Assembly (NCBI RefSeq): GCF_004777465.1
Contig: NZ_CP038462.1
Location: 2,976,001-3,040,000, forward strand
DNA length: 64,000 nt
Origin: Nocardioides daphniae
Lineage (GTDB): Bacteria; Actinomycetota; Actinomycetes; Propionibacteriales; Nocardioidaceae
Direction of reading: 5' to 3'
Notes under the pieces: model-generated
What the model saw: the letters and a program-made list of their open reading frames with translations, nothing else
What the model was told of the DNA's origin: nothing
The model's database searches: none
Shown: positions 9,022 to 17,662 of the stretch, one piece after another
Numbering within the stretch: position 1 is the stretch's first letter
Layout of the letters: the number at the start of each line of letters is the position of its first letter
Made by a program: the position numbers and the translations under genes

Positions 9022-9791
9022 GTGCCACTCCTCTCGCGGTCGACCTGAACTGCGACCTGGGCGAGTCCTACGGCACCTGGCGCCTCGGGGACGACGCCGC
9101 CATGCTGTCGCTGGTCAGCAGCGCGAACGTCGCGTGCGGGTTCCACGCCGGAGACCCGACGGTGATCCGACAGACCACGGCGACCGCCGCCGCCGAGGGC
9201 GTGACGATCGGCGCGCACGTCGGCTACCCGGACCTGGCTGGCTTCGGCCGCCGCTTCATGGACATGTCTCCGGAGTCCCTGGCCGACGCGGTGCTCTACC
9301 AGATCGCCGCGCTCGAGGGCTTCGCCCGGGCTGCGGGCCGACGCGTCGCCTACGTGAAGCCGCACGGCGCGCTCTACAACGCCGTCGTGCACCACGTCGG
9401 CCAGGCACGGGCGGTCGTCGCGGCGACGAGGACGTTCGACCCCTCGTTGAAGATCCTCGGCCTGCCCGGCTCCGCGGTGCTGGCGGCGGCCCGTGAGGAG
9501 GGGCTCGAGGTGGTCACCGAGGCGTTCGTCGACCGGGCGTACACCCCCGAAGGGACCCTCGTCAGCAGGTCCGAGCCCGGTTCCGTCCTCACCGACGTCG
9601 AGCACGTGGCCCGTCGGGCGGCCCGCATGGTCACCCATCGCGAGGTGGAGGCGATCGACGGCAGCATCATCAGCATCCACGCCGACTCCCTGTGCATCCA
9701 CGGGGACAGCCCGCGCGCGTTGGAGATGGCACGCGCGGTCCGTGCCGCGCTGAGCGACGCCGGTGCCGAGATCAGAGCGTTCACCCGGTGA
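9018..9791 (+). CDS. pxpA: 5-oxoprolinase subunit PxpA (LamB/YcsF family)
   Basis: A 257-residue protein of the LamB/YcsF family. Conserved family segments are present: [11 protein letters not shown] at the N-terminus, [38 protein letters not shown] and the terminal SICIHGD-like motif (SLCIHGDSP). PxpA works with PxpB and PxpC to open the ring of 5-oxo-L-proline using ATP, giving L-glutamate. 5-Oxoproline arises from damaged glutamine and from pyroglutamyl compounds. GTG at 9018 overlaps the amidase stop. In Bacillus subtilis the homologue YcsF also sits with kipI, kipA and ycsI, matching the gene set here. Confidence 0.93.
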   Translation: MSATPLAVDLNCDLGESYGTWRLGDDAAMLSLVSSANVACGFHAGDPTVIRQTTATAAAEGVTIGAHVGYPDLAGFGRRFMDMSPESLADAVLYQIAALEGFARAAGRRVAYVKPHGALYNAVVHHVGQARAVVAATRTFDPSLKILGLPGSAVLAAAREEGLEVVTEAFVDRAYTPEGTLVSRSEPGSVLTDVEHVARRAARMVTHREVEAIDGSIISIHADSLCIHGDSPRALEMARAVRAALSDAGAEIRAFTR

Positions 9792-10408
9792 AGTTCCTGC
9801 GCTGCGGTGACGTCGGCGTGCTCGTCGAGCTGCCCACCCTCGACAGCGTGCTGTCCCTCCATGCAGATCTCGAGGCACGCCCGGTCCCCGGAATGACGGA
9901 CCTGGTGCCGGCGCTGGAGACCTTGCTGGTGAAGTTCGACCCCGGCGCCGCGACTCCGGAACAGGTCTGCCAGGACATCAAGACAAGGTCCCCCCAGCGG
10001 CTGCAGCGACAGGCCGGAGAGGTGCTCACCGTGCCCGTCCGCTATGACGGCGAAGACCTGGCGGAGGTGTCCTCACTGCTCGGCATCTCGGCCTCCGAGA
10101 CCGTCCGTCGTCACACCGGCCAGGTGTGGACGGTGGCCTTCGCGGGATTCTCTCCCGGGTTCGGCTACCTCGTCGGCGACAGCGGAGGGCTGGAGGTGTC
10201 ACGCCGGGCCAACCCTCGCACCCGGGTTCCGGCCGGAGCCGTGGCCCTGGCCGGCGAGTTCACGGGGGTGTATCCGCGTGAGTCTCCTGGCGGGTGGCAG
10301 ATCGTCGGTCACACCTCCCTGAAGGTCTGGGACCTCGACCGCGATCCTCCAGCCCTGCTGACGCCGGGGTCGCGCGTGCGCTTCGAGAGCGTGGACAGCT
10401 GTGCGTAG
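9788..10408 (+). CDS. pxpB: 5-oxoprolinase subunit PxpB (KipI family)
   Basis: A 206-residue protein of the KipI / allophanate-hydrolase subunit 1 family. The diagnostic region [11 protein letters not shown] and the following [19 protein letters not shown] and [13 protein letters not shown] blocks are clear. With PxpC it forms the ATP-using part of 5-oxoprolinase. The same two domains occur in urea carboxylase, so a related substrate cannot be excluded. GTG at 9788 overlaps pxpA by four bases, and the end overlaps pxpC by eight. The tight coupling argues for a fixed subunit ratio. Confidence 0.92.
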   Translation: MKFLRCGDVGVLVELPTLDSVLSLHADLEARPVPGMTDLVPALETLLVKFDPGAATPEQVCQDIKTRSPQRLQRQAGEVLTVPVRYDGEDLAEVSSLLGISASETVRRHTGQVWTVAFAGFSPGFGYLVGDSGGLEVSRRANPRTRVPAGAVALAGEFTGVYPRESPGGWQIVGHTSLKVWDLDRDPPALLTPGSRVRFESVDSCA

Positions 10409-11276
10409 CCCGGAGCTGGTCGTGCTGCACGCAGGCCCCCTGGCGACCGTCCAGGACCTGGGCCGCCCGGGGCTGGCGAAGATCGGCGTCGGCGCCTCGG
10501 GCGCTGCCGACCGAGGGGCGTTCACACTCGCGAACCGGCTCGTCGGCAACCCCGAGGACGCCGCTGGCATCGAGGTCACGGTCGGCGGCTTCTCCGCCTC
10601 GCCGACGGAGGATCTGGTGATGGCGGTGACCGGAGCGCCGGTGCCCGTCTGGGTCGACGAGCGGCGAGAGGGGTGCAACGCCGTCCTGCGCGTCAGGGCT
10701 GGACAGACCATCAGGCTCGGCGTCGCTTCCTCCGGCGTGCGCAGCTATCTCGGGGTGCGGGGCGGGATCGCGGTCCCAGCGGTGCTCGGCTCCCGGTCGA
10801 CCGACATGATGGCGCACCTCGGCCCGGCGGTGCTCGAGGACGGCGTACGACTGCCCGTTGGCGCCGCGCCGACCACCTGTCCCACGGTCGACCAGGCCGT
10901 CACCCGCGGGGCGACCGGCGGGCGGCTCCGGGTGATCATGGGTCCGCGCGACGACTGGTTCACCGCCGAGTCCCGCCGAGCGCTGGTCACCGAGCCCTGG
11001 ACGGCAACCGCCGTCGGGGACCGGATCGGCATCCGGCTGGACGGGCCGGTGCTCCAACGGGCGGTGTCCCGGGAGCTGTCCAGTGAGGGGTTGGTCCGGG
11101 GAGCGCTCCAGGTGCCTCCCAGGGGCCACCCGACCCTGATGCTGTCCGACCACCCGGTGACCGGCGGGTATCCCGTCATCGCCGTGGTGGTGGACGCGGA
11201 CATCGACCGTGCTGCAAACATGCGACCCGGCGACACGTTGTTCTTCGAAGAGACAAGGAAGCAGGACCTCACATGA
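10401..11276 (+). CDS. pxpC: 5-oxoprolinase subunit PxpC (KipA family)
   Basis: A 291-residue biotin-dependent-carboxylase-like domain protein of the KipA / allophanate-hydrolase subunit 2 family. Recognisable blocks are TVQDLGRPGLAKIGVGASGAAD near the N-terminus, YLGVRGGI in the middle and SRELSSEGLVRGALQVPPRG with LMLSDHPVTGGYP toward the end. It completes 5-oxoprolinase with PxpA and PxpB. GTG at 10401 lies inside the end of pxpB, and the stop overlaps the ATG of the DUF1445 gene, so all are probably translated from one message. Confidence 0.92.
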   Translation: MRSPELVVLHAGPLATVQDLGRPGLAKIGVGASGAADRGAFTLANRLVGNPEDAAGIEVTVGGFSASPTEDLVMAVTGAPVPVWVDERREGCNAVLRVRAGQTIRLGVASSGVRSYLGVRGGIAVPAVLGSRSTDMMAHLGPAVLEDGVRLPVGAAPTTCPTVDQAVTRGATGGRLRVIMGPRDDWFTAESRRALVTEPWTATAVGDRIGIRLDGPVLQRAVSRELSSEGLVRGALQVPPRGHPTLMLSDHPVTGGYPVIAVVVDADIDRAANMRPGDTLFFEETRKQDLT

Positions 11277-12057
11277 GTGCACCAGTGGAATCGTTGACCC
11301 CCGCCGAGGCCCGACAGATGTTCCGCGACGGTCTGTCGGTGCCGACGAGCGGCTGGTGCACGGGGATGACCCAGGCCAACCTGATCGCCGTACCCAAGCA
11401 GTACGCCTACGACTTCCTGCTGTTCGCCCAGCGCAACCCGCAGTCCTGCCCGGTCATCGACGTCACGGACCCGGCTCCCCCCGCACGAGCCTGGCTCCCG
11501 GGGCCGACCTGCGCACGGACATCCCTGGCTACCGGATCATCGCCGACGGCGTCGTCGTGGAGGAGCGTTCCGAGGTCACCGAGCAGTGGACGGACGACAT
11601 GGTCGCCTTCCTCATCGGCTGCAGTTTCACCTTCGAGCATGCGCTGGTCGAGGCCGGCGTGCCGGTCCGGCACCTCACTGCGGGCCGCAACGTGCCGATG
11701 TACCGGACACACATCGCCTCCCGCGCAGCGGACGTCATGCACGGACCGATCGTCGTGTCGATGCGGGCGATCCCCGCCAGCCAAGTGGCGACCGCCGTAC
11801 AGGTGACGAGCCGCTACCCGACCATGCACGGCGCACCCCTGCACATCGGCGACCCTGCCTCCCTGGGCATCGCCGACCTGGCCTCTCCCGACTACGGCGA
11901 TGCGCCGCTGATCGAGGACGGCGACGTGCCGGTGTTCTGGGGGTGCGGAGTCACGCCCCAGGCGATCGCCGTCGCCGCCGGCCTGCCCTTCGCGATCTCC
12001 CATGCTCCCGGCAAGATGATGATCACGGACGTGGCCGACAAGTTCTGGGCCGCCTGA
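11273..12057 (+). CDS. DUF1445 protein (YcsI / D-glutamate cyclase-like), frameshifted
   Basis: A protein of about 260 residues of the UPF0317/DUF1445 family, often labelled putative hydro-lyase. Family features include WCTGMTQANLIAVPKQYAYDF, LAPGADLRTDIPGYR, FLIGCSFTFEHAL, MYRTHIA and the terminal FWGCGVTPQ and SHAPGKMMITD. The human DUF1445 protein DGLUCY converts D-glutamate to 5-oxo-D-proline. The B. subtilis homologue YcsI lies in the ycsF-kip operon, as here. One base is missing near 11471 (DPGSPRTSLAPG is restored by one G). It is the last gene of the operon. The role here is inferred: feeding or draining 5-oxoproline, or isomer handling. Confidence 0.88.
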
Positions 12058-12187
12058 CCCTGCCCGCAGCAGCGTGGGACGGGTCCGCGCGCGATCTGGG
12101 TCATGCCGACCTGTCCTAGGTGTCGGCGCCTTGACGTCGAGACTCCCATCCGAAGCGGCTCGGCGGACGGTCGGTGGTTCGGTACCG

Positions 12188-12259
12188 CGCGAGCACGACC
12201 CGCATGTGGCCGACAGTCTGCTGGTGCTCGGCTGGACCGGGATGCGGTGGGGCGAGACG
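12188..12259 (+). pseudogene. Tyrosine-recombinase (integrase) remnant beside tRNA-Ala
   Basis: Twenty-odd codons in one forward frame read REHDPHVADSLLVLGWTG followed by MRWGE. This is the helix around the first catalytic Arg of phage-type tyrosine recombinases, whose usual form is TGLRWGE. Nothing before or after in the same frame continues the family, and a terminator hairpin follows directly. It therefore looks like a scar of an element once integrated at the adjacent tRNA-Ala gene. The match is short, so chance cannot be ruled out. The rest of 12,058-12,304 holds only a weak dyad (12105-12110 with 12122-12127) and no other recognisable feature. Confidence 0.45.
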
Positions 12260-12261
12260 CG

Positions 12262-12296
12262 AAGAACCCGCAGGTCGGATCGACCTGCGGGTTCTT
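12262..12296. terminator. 16-bp perfect hairpin terminator after tRNA-Ala
   Basis: Bases 12262-12277 pair perfectly with 12281-12296 around a 3-base loop, with TT-rich flanks on both strands. On the reverse strand it begins nine bases past the tRNA-Ala 3' end, so it should end that transcript. It would also stop readthrough from the forward operon. Confidence 0.75.
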
Positions 12297-12304
12297 TGCC
12301 ACCG

Positions 12305-12380
<76 letters not shown>

Positions 12381-12478
12381 GTGAACCATTGGTCCACCGC
12401 ACCAACCGATGCGTCGGAAAACATAGCACCTGCCGGCTCAGCCTTCCCAATCACCCCACCCCTGCGGGGCGGGACACC

Positions 12479-13294
12479 TCAGGAGCCGACAGCGCGGCGG
12501 TGGGCGGCCTCGTCGGCTGCCTGCTGCTCGGCCTTCTTGATCTCCTGGGCGGTGCGGGCCAGCGCCGACTCCGCCTCGGAGTGGCCCGACGTCCACACAC
12601 CGGTGGACTCGAGGTCGAAGGACTGCACGGTGCGGCGCGCCACGGCCGGCTTGGTGACGTAGGTCGGGAGGGTCACCGGGACCATGTCCCAGCGCGACGG
12701 GTCATCGGGCGCCAGCTCGACGTCGACCGCGGGCAGCGTGACCGAGGAGTCGGAGAGCTCGGCCGTGACGACCGGGTGGGCCTGCGTCGGGCCGTCGTCC
12801 TCAGCTGCGGCCGGGGCGGCGGGGACACGGCGTACGACCGGGGTCGAGCGCCGCTCGGACTTCACCATCAGGCGGCAGGCCACCAGCCAGGCCGCGAGCA
12901 GACCGGCAGGGGCGGTCACCGACCACCAGGAGAAGACACCGGCCGCCGCCAGGGCGACCACGACGACGAGGCCGAGGAGGATCACCGAGAGCACGTTGCG
13001 ACGACGGCGCGCCGCACGGTTGGCCGCGGCACGGCGGGCGGCGACGGAGGCGACGACGGGCGCAGGGCCCTTCGTCTCGATGACGGGACGCGACGGAGCG
13101 CGCCCGGGCTGGATCACCAGACGGGCGTCGCGCGACGAGGTGGGTTCACGACGGGCCAGGACCCGCATGCGATGGGAGAAGCGCTCCACCGAACGGCCGC
13201 GCTGCACCGAGTCATGGTGCTTGAGCGCCTTGGGCAACAGATACACGGCCCACGCCACGGCGAGGGCGACGAAGATCAGTGCGCTCGGGTCCAC
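12479..13294 (-). CDS. glpR: GlpR/SepX-type membrane receptor for the gephyrin-like protein Glp
   Basis: A 271-residue membrane protein. One N-terminal helix (ALIFVALAVAWAVYLLPKAL) is followed by a basic segment with RSVERFSHRMRVLARR, then a hairpin of two further helices (about residues 100-145) and a long soluble C-terminal tail. This layout and the N-terminal pattern match SepX of Streptomyces and GlpR of Corynebacterium, where GlpR recruits the MoeA-like protein Glp to FtsZ at the division site. A glp-type gene lies 1.7 kb upstream in the same orientation, with moaC and mog between, as in other actinobacteria. The family assignment is from pattern and neighbourhood. Confidence 0.72.
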   Translation of the reverse strand: MDPSALIFVALAVAWAVYLLPKALKHHDSVQRGRSVERFSHRMRVLARREPTSSRDARLVIQPGRAPSRPVIETKGPAPVVASVAARRAAANRAARRRRNVLSVILLGLVVVVALAAAGVFSWWSVTAPAGLLAAWLVACRLMVKSERRSTPVVRRVPAAPAAAEDDGPTQAHPVVTAELSDSSVTLPAVDVELAPDDPSRWDMVPVTLPTYVTKPAVARRTVQSFDLESTGVWTSGHSEAESALARTAQEIKKAEQQAADEAAHRRAVGS

Positions 13295-13367
13295 GTGACG
13301 AGACTAGATTCGTGGAGGCCGTCCGGCGTGCAGCGCAGTAGGTGTGTCGCACAACTACTGGTGTGGC

Positions 13368-13979
13368 TCATGTGATTTCGTTGCGCGACCGCTTCAACCG
13401 GACGAGCATCCCCTCCGGGACCTCCTCCTGGGTGACCGCGTAGATCCGGTGGTCGCGCCAGTCGCCGTCGATGTGCAAAAAGCGCGGGGCGAGACCGACC
13501 TCGTGCATCTGGAGCTTCTCCACGACGCGCAGGGAGTTGGTGTTCTCCGGGCGGATGCAGATCTCGATGCGGTGCAGCCCCGCAGTGGTGAAGCAGTGGT
13601 CGATCACCATGGCGACCGCCTGCGGCATCAGGCCGTGGCCGGCGACCCGCTGGTCGATCCAGTAGCCGATCGAGGCCGACTGGGCCGAGCCGCGCACGAT
13701 GTTGTTGACCGTCACCTGCCCCACCAGCGACCCGGCGACCTCGATGACGAAGGGCATCGTGGTGCCGAGCCGGGCCGCGCGCCGCAGCCGGGCCACCAGG
13801 TTGTTGAAGGTCGAGGGGCGCGGCTCGGTGCCGGCCGGGACGGTCGCCTCCCAGCGCGCCAACCACTCCCGGTTGTGGCTGCGGGCATCCATCCACGCGC
13901 GCCCGTCGCTGCGAGTGATCGGACGGACCTTGACCGGTCCGTCGACCAGCACCGCGGGCCACCCCTGGGCCTGGGGCAT
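13368..13979 (-). CDS. GNAT acetyltransferase (RimJ/RimL type)
   Basis: A 203-residue N-acetyltransferase. The acetyl-CoA binding core is visible as IGYWIDQRVAGHGLMPQAV, the V/I-x-x-Q/R-x-x-G/A loop region. The end RIEICIRPENTNSLRVVEKL is the usual RimJ/RimL motif. Members acetylate protein N-termini or small amines; the target is unknown. It lies between mog and glpR, a placement seen repeatedly in actinobacteria. The stop is two bases beyond the ATG of the following CDS region, so it is probably part of the moaC-mog transcript. Confidence 0.88.
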   Translation of the reverse strand: MPQAQGWPAVLVDGPVKVRPITRSDGRAWMDARSHNREWLARWEATVPAGTEPRPSTFNNLVARLRRAARLGTTMPFVIEVAGSLVGQVTVNNIVRGSAQSASIGYWIDQRVAGHGLMPQAVAMVIDHCFTTAGLHRIEICIRPENTNSLRVVEKLQMHEVGLAPRFLHIDGDWRDHRIYAVTQEEVPEGMLVRLKRSRNEIT

Positions 13980-13981
13980 CG

Positions 13982-14485
13982 TCAGTCTCCGTCCTGTCGC
14001 TCGTGGTCGCCGCCGGCGACCTGGTCGACCGCGTGGGCCAGCACCGGCGCGAGCACGGCCAGGCCGTCCTTCACGCCGCCGCGCGACCCGGGCAGGTTGA
14101 CCACGAGCGTACGTCCGGCGAGGCCCGCCAGTCCTCGGGACAGCATCGCCGAGGGGACGCCCTGGGCGAGGCCGTACGCCCGGATCGCCTCCGCGATCCC
14201 CGGCACCTCGGCGTCGACGACCGCGCGGGTCGCCTCCGGCGTACGGTCGGTGGGCGTGAGGCCGGTGCCGCCGGTGGTGAGGACGACGTGGGCGCCGGCC
14301 GCCACGGCGTCGCGCAGCGCCTGCTCCACGGGGGCGCCGTCGCCGACGACCACCGCGTCACCGACGGCGAAGCCCTGCTCGCGCAGCCAGTCGACGATCA
14401 GCGGGCCGGTGGTGTCGGCGTACACCCCGGCAGCTGCACGGTTGGAGGCCACGACCACGACCGCGCTGGGTGCGGCGCCGCTCAT
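13982..14485 (-). CDS. mog: Molybdopterin adenylyltransferase-like protein (Mog/MoaB)
   Basis: A 167-residue protein of the MogA/MoaB family that adenylates molybdopterin before metal insertion. Conserved parts: VVVASNRAAAGVYADTTGP at the start, the molybdopterin-binding loop TTGGTGLTPTDRTPEAT, and NLPGSRGGVKDGL near the C-terminus. The ATG at 14485 overlaps the moaC stop (ATGA). It works in molybdenum cofactor synthesis together with MoaC and the MoeA-family neighbour. Confidence 0.93.
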   Translation of the reverse strand: MSGAAPSAVVVVASNRAAAGVYADTTGPLIVDWLREQGFAVGDAVVVGDGAPVEQALRDAVAAGAHVVLTTGGTGLTPTDRTPEATRAVVDAEVPGIAEAIRAYGLAQGVPSAMLSRGLAGLAGRTLVVNLPGSRGGVKDGLAVLAPVLAHAVDQVAGGDHERQDGD

Positions 14486-14961
14486 CGGCGCCAGTCCCCC
14501 GACTTGCCGCCGGCCTTGGACTCCACGCGTACGTCGGTGATCACCGCCGCCTTGTCGACCGCCTTGACCATGTCGACCACGGTCAGCGCCGCGACCGAGA
14601 CCGCGGTCAGCGCCTCCATCTCCACGCCCGTGCGGTCGGTCGTCGAGACGGTCGCGGTGATCTCCACCGCGTCGTCGGCCACGACCAGGTCGACGGTGAC
14701 GGCGGAGATCGCCAGCGGGTGGCACAGCGGGATCAGCGCGGGCGTCTGCTTGGCGCCCATGATCCCGGCCAGCCGGGCCACGGCCAGGGTGTCGCCCTTG
14801 GGCACGCCGGCGCCGCGCAGCAGCTCGACGACCTGCGCACTGACCAGCACGCGGCCCGAGGCGACGGCGGTCCGCTTCGTGACGGCCTTGTCGGAGACGT
14901 CGACCATTCGGGCAGCCCCGGACTCGTCGACATGGGTCAGTCCCGGTGCTGCCTCGCCCAC
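14482..14961 (-). CDS. moaC: Cyclic pyranopterin monophosphate synthase MoaC
   Basis: A 159-residue MoaC. The diagnostic segments LTHVDESGAARMVDVSDK, KQTPALIPLCHPL and GVEMEALTAVSVAALTVVDMVK are all present, including the catalytic Lys and Asp region near the C-terminus (VKAVDK). It converts 8-cyclo-dihydro-GTP to cyclic pyranopterin monophosphate in molybdenum cofactor synthesis. The GTG start at 14961 lies ten bases after the glp stop, and the end overlaps mog. Confidence 0.95.
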   Translation of the reverse strand: MGEAAPGLTHVDESGAARMVDVSDKAVTKRTAVASGRVLVSAQVVELLRGAGVPKGDTLAVARLAGIMGAKQTPALIPLCHPLAISAVTVDLVVADDAVEITATVSTTDRTGVEMEALTAVSVAALTVVDMVKAVDKAAVITDVRVESKAGGKSGDWRR

Positions 14962-14971
14962 GCGAGCCTCC

Positions 14972-16225
14972 TCAGAAGTCCTCGTCCAGGCAGAGCACCT
15001 GGACCATCTCGCCGGCGCTGACGCCGGAGCTCTCCTCCGGCACCACGACGAGCGCGTTGGAGGAGGCCAGGTCGCCGATCATGTGCGAGCCGTGGCCGCC
15101 GACCGGCGTCGCGAAGGCGCCACCGCGGTCGGTGCCGTAGCGGGCGCGCACCAGCTGGCGCTTGCCCGGCGTCGAGGTGATCGGGTCGGTCAGCCGGGCG
15201 CGACGGGTCGGGCGCGAGGCCGGGGTCTTGCCCATCATGGTGCGCAGCGCCGGAAGCACGAACGTCTCGAAGGAGACGTAGGCCGACACCGGGTTGCCGG
15301 GCAGGCAGAAGATCGGGACCTCGTCCTCGCCGACGACGCCGAAGCCCTGCGGGCGACCCGGCTGCATGGCGACCTTGCCGAACCAGACCGTGCCGAGGCC
15401 GCCGAGCGCCTCCTTGACCACGTCGTAGTCACCCTCGGAGACGCCGCCCGAGGTGATCACCAGGTCGGCGCGGACGAGCTGGTCGCTCAGCGCCTCGGTG
15501 AAGGAGCGGACGTCGTCGGGCACGATGCCGACGCGGTACGCCGTCGCACCGGCCTGGCGGGCGGCCGCGGCGAGCAGGTAGGAGTTGCCGTCGTAGATCG
15601 AGTCGTGGCCGAGCGGGGTGCCCGGGTCGCGCAGCTCGGAGCCGGTGGAGATGACCACCACGCGCGGACGCGGACGCGAGCGCACGGTGGCGCGCCCGAT
15701 CGAGGCCAGCAGGCCGAGGTGGCGCGGGCCCAGGACAGTGCCGTGCTCGACGACCAGGTCACCGGCCTGCACGGCCTCACCGGCCCGGCGGATGTTGGCG
15801 CCCGTCTCGACACCGCGCTCGATCCGGACGCTCACGACGCCGCGGTCGGTCCACTCGTAGGGCACGACGGCGTCGGCGCCTGCCGGCACCGGGGCGCCGG
15901 TCATGATCTTGACCGCGGTGCCCGGGGAGAGGGCCAGGTGGGCGGCGCGGCCGGCGCTGATCTCACCGACCACGGGCAGGTGCACCGGCTCGTCGGCCGA
16001 GGCACCCGCGACGTCGGCGGCGCGCACGGCGTAGCCGTCCATCGCGGAGTTGTCGAAGCTGGGCAGCGCGACCTCGGCGACCACGTCCTCCGCGACCGCC
16101 ATCCCGAAGGCCTCCATCAGCGGCAGCGGGAAGTCGGCCAGCGGGCTGACGGAGGAGACGATGCGGGAGACCAGGTCGTCGACGTTCACCACGTCGGGCT
16201 GGGCCCCGGACACCGGCTCAGACAT
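14972..16225 (-). CDS. glp: Gephyrin-like Glp / MoeA-family molybdotransferase
   Basis: A 417-residue protein of the MoeA family. It has SFDNSAMDGYAVRA, the molybdopterin-binding ITSGGVSEGDYD, and LPGNPVSAYVSFETF. MoeA inserts molybdate into adenylated molybdopterin. In Actinobacteria a MoeA paralogue, Glp, binds the membrane protein GlpR and FtsZ. The presence of a GlpR-type gene downstream suggests this copy is Glp; it may do both jobs. ATG at 16225 overlaps the end of the pyrophosphorylase gene. No second moeA is visible in the window. Confidence 0.88.
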   Translation of the reverse strand: MSEPVSGAQPDVVNVDDLVSRIVSSVSPLADFPLPLMEAFGMAVAEDVVAEVALPSFDNSAMDGYAVRAADVAGASADEPVHLPVVGEISAGRAAHLALSPGTAVKIMTGAPVPAGADAVVPYEWTDRGVVSVRIERGVETGANIRRAGEAVQAGDLVVEHGTVLGPRHLGLLASIGRATVRSRPRPRVVVISTGSELRDPGTPLGHDSIYDGNSYLLAAAARQAGATAYRVGIVPDDVRSFTEALSDQLVRADLVITSGGVSEGDYDVVKEALGGLGTVWFGKVAMQPGRPQGFGVVGEDEVPIFCLPGNPVSAYVSFETFVLPALRTMMGKTPASRPTRRARLTDPITSTPGKRQLVRARYGTDRGGAFATPVGGHGSHMIGDLASSNALVVVPEESSGVSAGEMVQVLCLDEDF

Positions 16226-17639
16226 CGGCGCCCCCGTCACCGTCGGTGCCGGCCTCGCCCAGGACCTCGCCGGCCGGCACCCGCTGCGCGGACGTGGCCT
16301 CGAGCGCGACCTCACCGGTCAGGCGTACGCCGCGGCCGAAGGTCCAGTCGCCCTCGATGCGCACCGACGTGGCCTCGCGCAGCGACGGCGCGCCCTCGGG
16401 GAAGCGCTTGTCGAACTCGCCGACCAGCTTGTAGTAGTCGCCGTCGAGGTCGACGAACGGGATCGTCTCGGCGACCTGGTCGAGCACGAAGTCCTTGCCC
16501 AGGTCGTAGATGTCGGAGCGCAGCACCAGCAGGTCGTTGGTGGTCTTCACCGGCACGAAGCGGTCACGGCCGACCTCGATGGTCGTCGCGCCCTCGAAGA
16601 CCTCGATCGCGGCCCCCATGGCGGTCTCGATCTGGACCACCTCGGGCGAGGACGGATCGGAGGGGTCGACCGTCTTGACGTTGCGGATCAGCGGCAGGCC
16701 CAGGATCCCGCTGCGCTGCACGAGGGTGTCGCGCATGGCGTGCAGGTCGAACCAGAGGTTGTTGGTGGAGGTGAAGCGGTGGCGCCCCAGGTCGGCGAGC
16801 GCCTCCTTGTCGGCCTCCAGCGTCTGCGCCGACTCGCGCAGCACGATGCGGCCGTCGGACTTGCGGCGGGCGAAGTGGCCGCCCTTGCGGTCGGAGGCGG
16901 TGCGGCGCACGGCCTCGATCGCGAAGGGGGCGCCCGAGGTGGCGAACCAGCCGGCCACCCGCGCGTCCGGCACGGCGCCCAGGTTGTCGGAGTTGGAGAC
17001 GAAGACGTAGCGGTAGCCGGCGTCGATCAGCTGGCCGAGCAGACCGGAGCCCTGGAGCGCGGTGTAGATGTCGCCGTGGCCGGGCGGGCACCACTCGAGC
17101 TCCGGGGCGGTGGGCCACGCGACCGGGGTGAGGCCGTCGACGAGGAGCTTGGGCTCCTTGTTCTGCAGGAACTCCAGCGGCAGCCCCTCGACCGCGAGGT
17201 CGGTGTAGCGGGCCAGCGCGTCGAGGGTGTCCTGGGAGGTGCGGAAGCTGTTCATGAAGATCAGCGGCAGGGGGGCGTCGTACGCCTCGCGCAGCTGCAG
17301 CACCTGCCGCACGATGATGTCGAGGAAGGAGAGGCCGCGGCGCACGCAGAGCAGCGACTTCGCGCGGTCCATGCCCATCGAGGTGCCGAGGCCACCGTTG
17401 AGCTTGATCACGGCGGTGGCGCGGACGGCGGCGAACGCGTCCTCCTCGCTCACCTCGACGTCAGCGAGGGACTCCATGTCGAGCGGCTCGATGGACGACT
17501 CGGCGATCATGCCGGTCTCACCGTGCTCCAGGAGGCGGTAGTAGTGCGCAAAGGTCTCGATCGCCACCTCGTCGACACCCGCTGCGCGCATCTTGGCGCG
17601 GGCGGCCTCCAGGCCCTTGCTCCGAACAGTCATTGCCAT
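16218..17639 (-). CDS. UTP-glucose-1-phosphate uridylyltransferase, UDPGP (eukaryote-like) family
   Basis: A protein of 473 residues that makes UDP-glucose from UTP and glucose-1-phosphate for cell-wall and glycan synthesis. The N-terminal nucleotide-binding motif is KLNGGLGTSMGMDRAKSLL, and further blocks are FMNSFRTSQDT, CPPGHGDIYTAL and FVSNSDNLGAV. These mark the PF01704 family found in eukaryotes and actinobacteria, unlike the shorter bacterial GalU. Three in-frame starts lie together (GTG 17645, ATG 17639, ATG 17633); the middle one is listed. It is divergent from the cyclo-ligase gene and overlaps glp at its end. Confidence 0.9.
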   Translation of the reverse strand: MAMTVRSKGLEAARAKMRAAGVDEVAIETFAHYYRLLEHGETGMIAESSIEPLDMESLADVEVSEEDAFAAVRATAVIKLNGGLGTSMGMDRAKSLLCVRRGLSFLDIIVRQVLQLREAYDAPLPLIFMNSFRTSQDTLDALARYTDLAVEGLPLEFLQNKEPKLLVDGLTPVAWPTAPELEWCPPGHGDIYTALQGSGLLGQLIDAGYRYVFVSNSDNLGAVPDARVAGWFATSGAPFAIEAVRRTASDRKGGHFARRKSDGRIVLRESAQTLEADKEALADLGRHRFTSTNNLWFDLHAMRDTLVQRSGILGLPLIRNVKTVDPSDPSSPEVVQIETAMGAAIEVFEGATTIEVGRDRFVPVKTTNDLLVLRSDIYDLGKDFVLDQVAETIPFVDLDGDYYKLVGEFDKRFPEGAPSLREATSVRIEGDWTFGRGVRLTGEVALEATSAQRVPAGEVLGEAGTDGDGGADV

Positions 17640-17650
17640 ACCCACGATCG

Positions 17651-17656
17651 TAGGCT
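17651..17656 (+). promoter_or_regulatory. -10 box for a leaderless cyclo-ligase message
   Basis: TAGGCT ends six bases before the GTG of the next gene. Transcription would begin at or next to the start codon, which fits the absence of any ribosome-binding site there. Leaderless messages are common in actinobacteria. Confidence 0.5.
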
Positions 17657-17662
17657 GATCCG

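Noticed and set aside
14003..16678. An 891-codon forward frame opposite moaC and glp
   Set aside because: Antisense shadow; the reverse genes have complete conserved domains.
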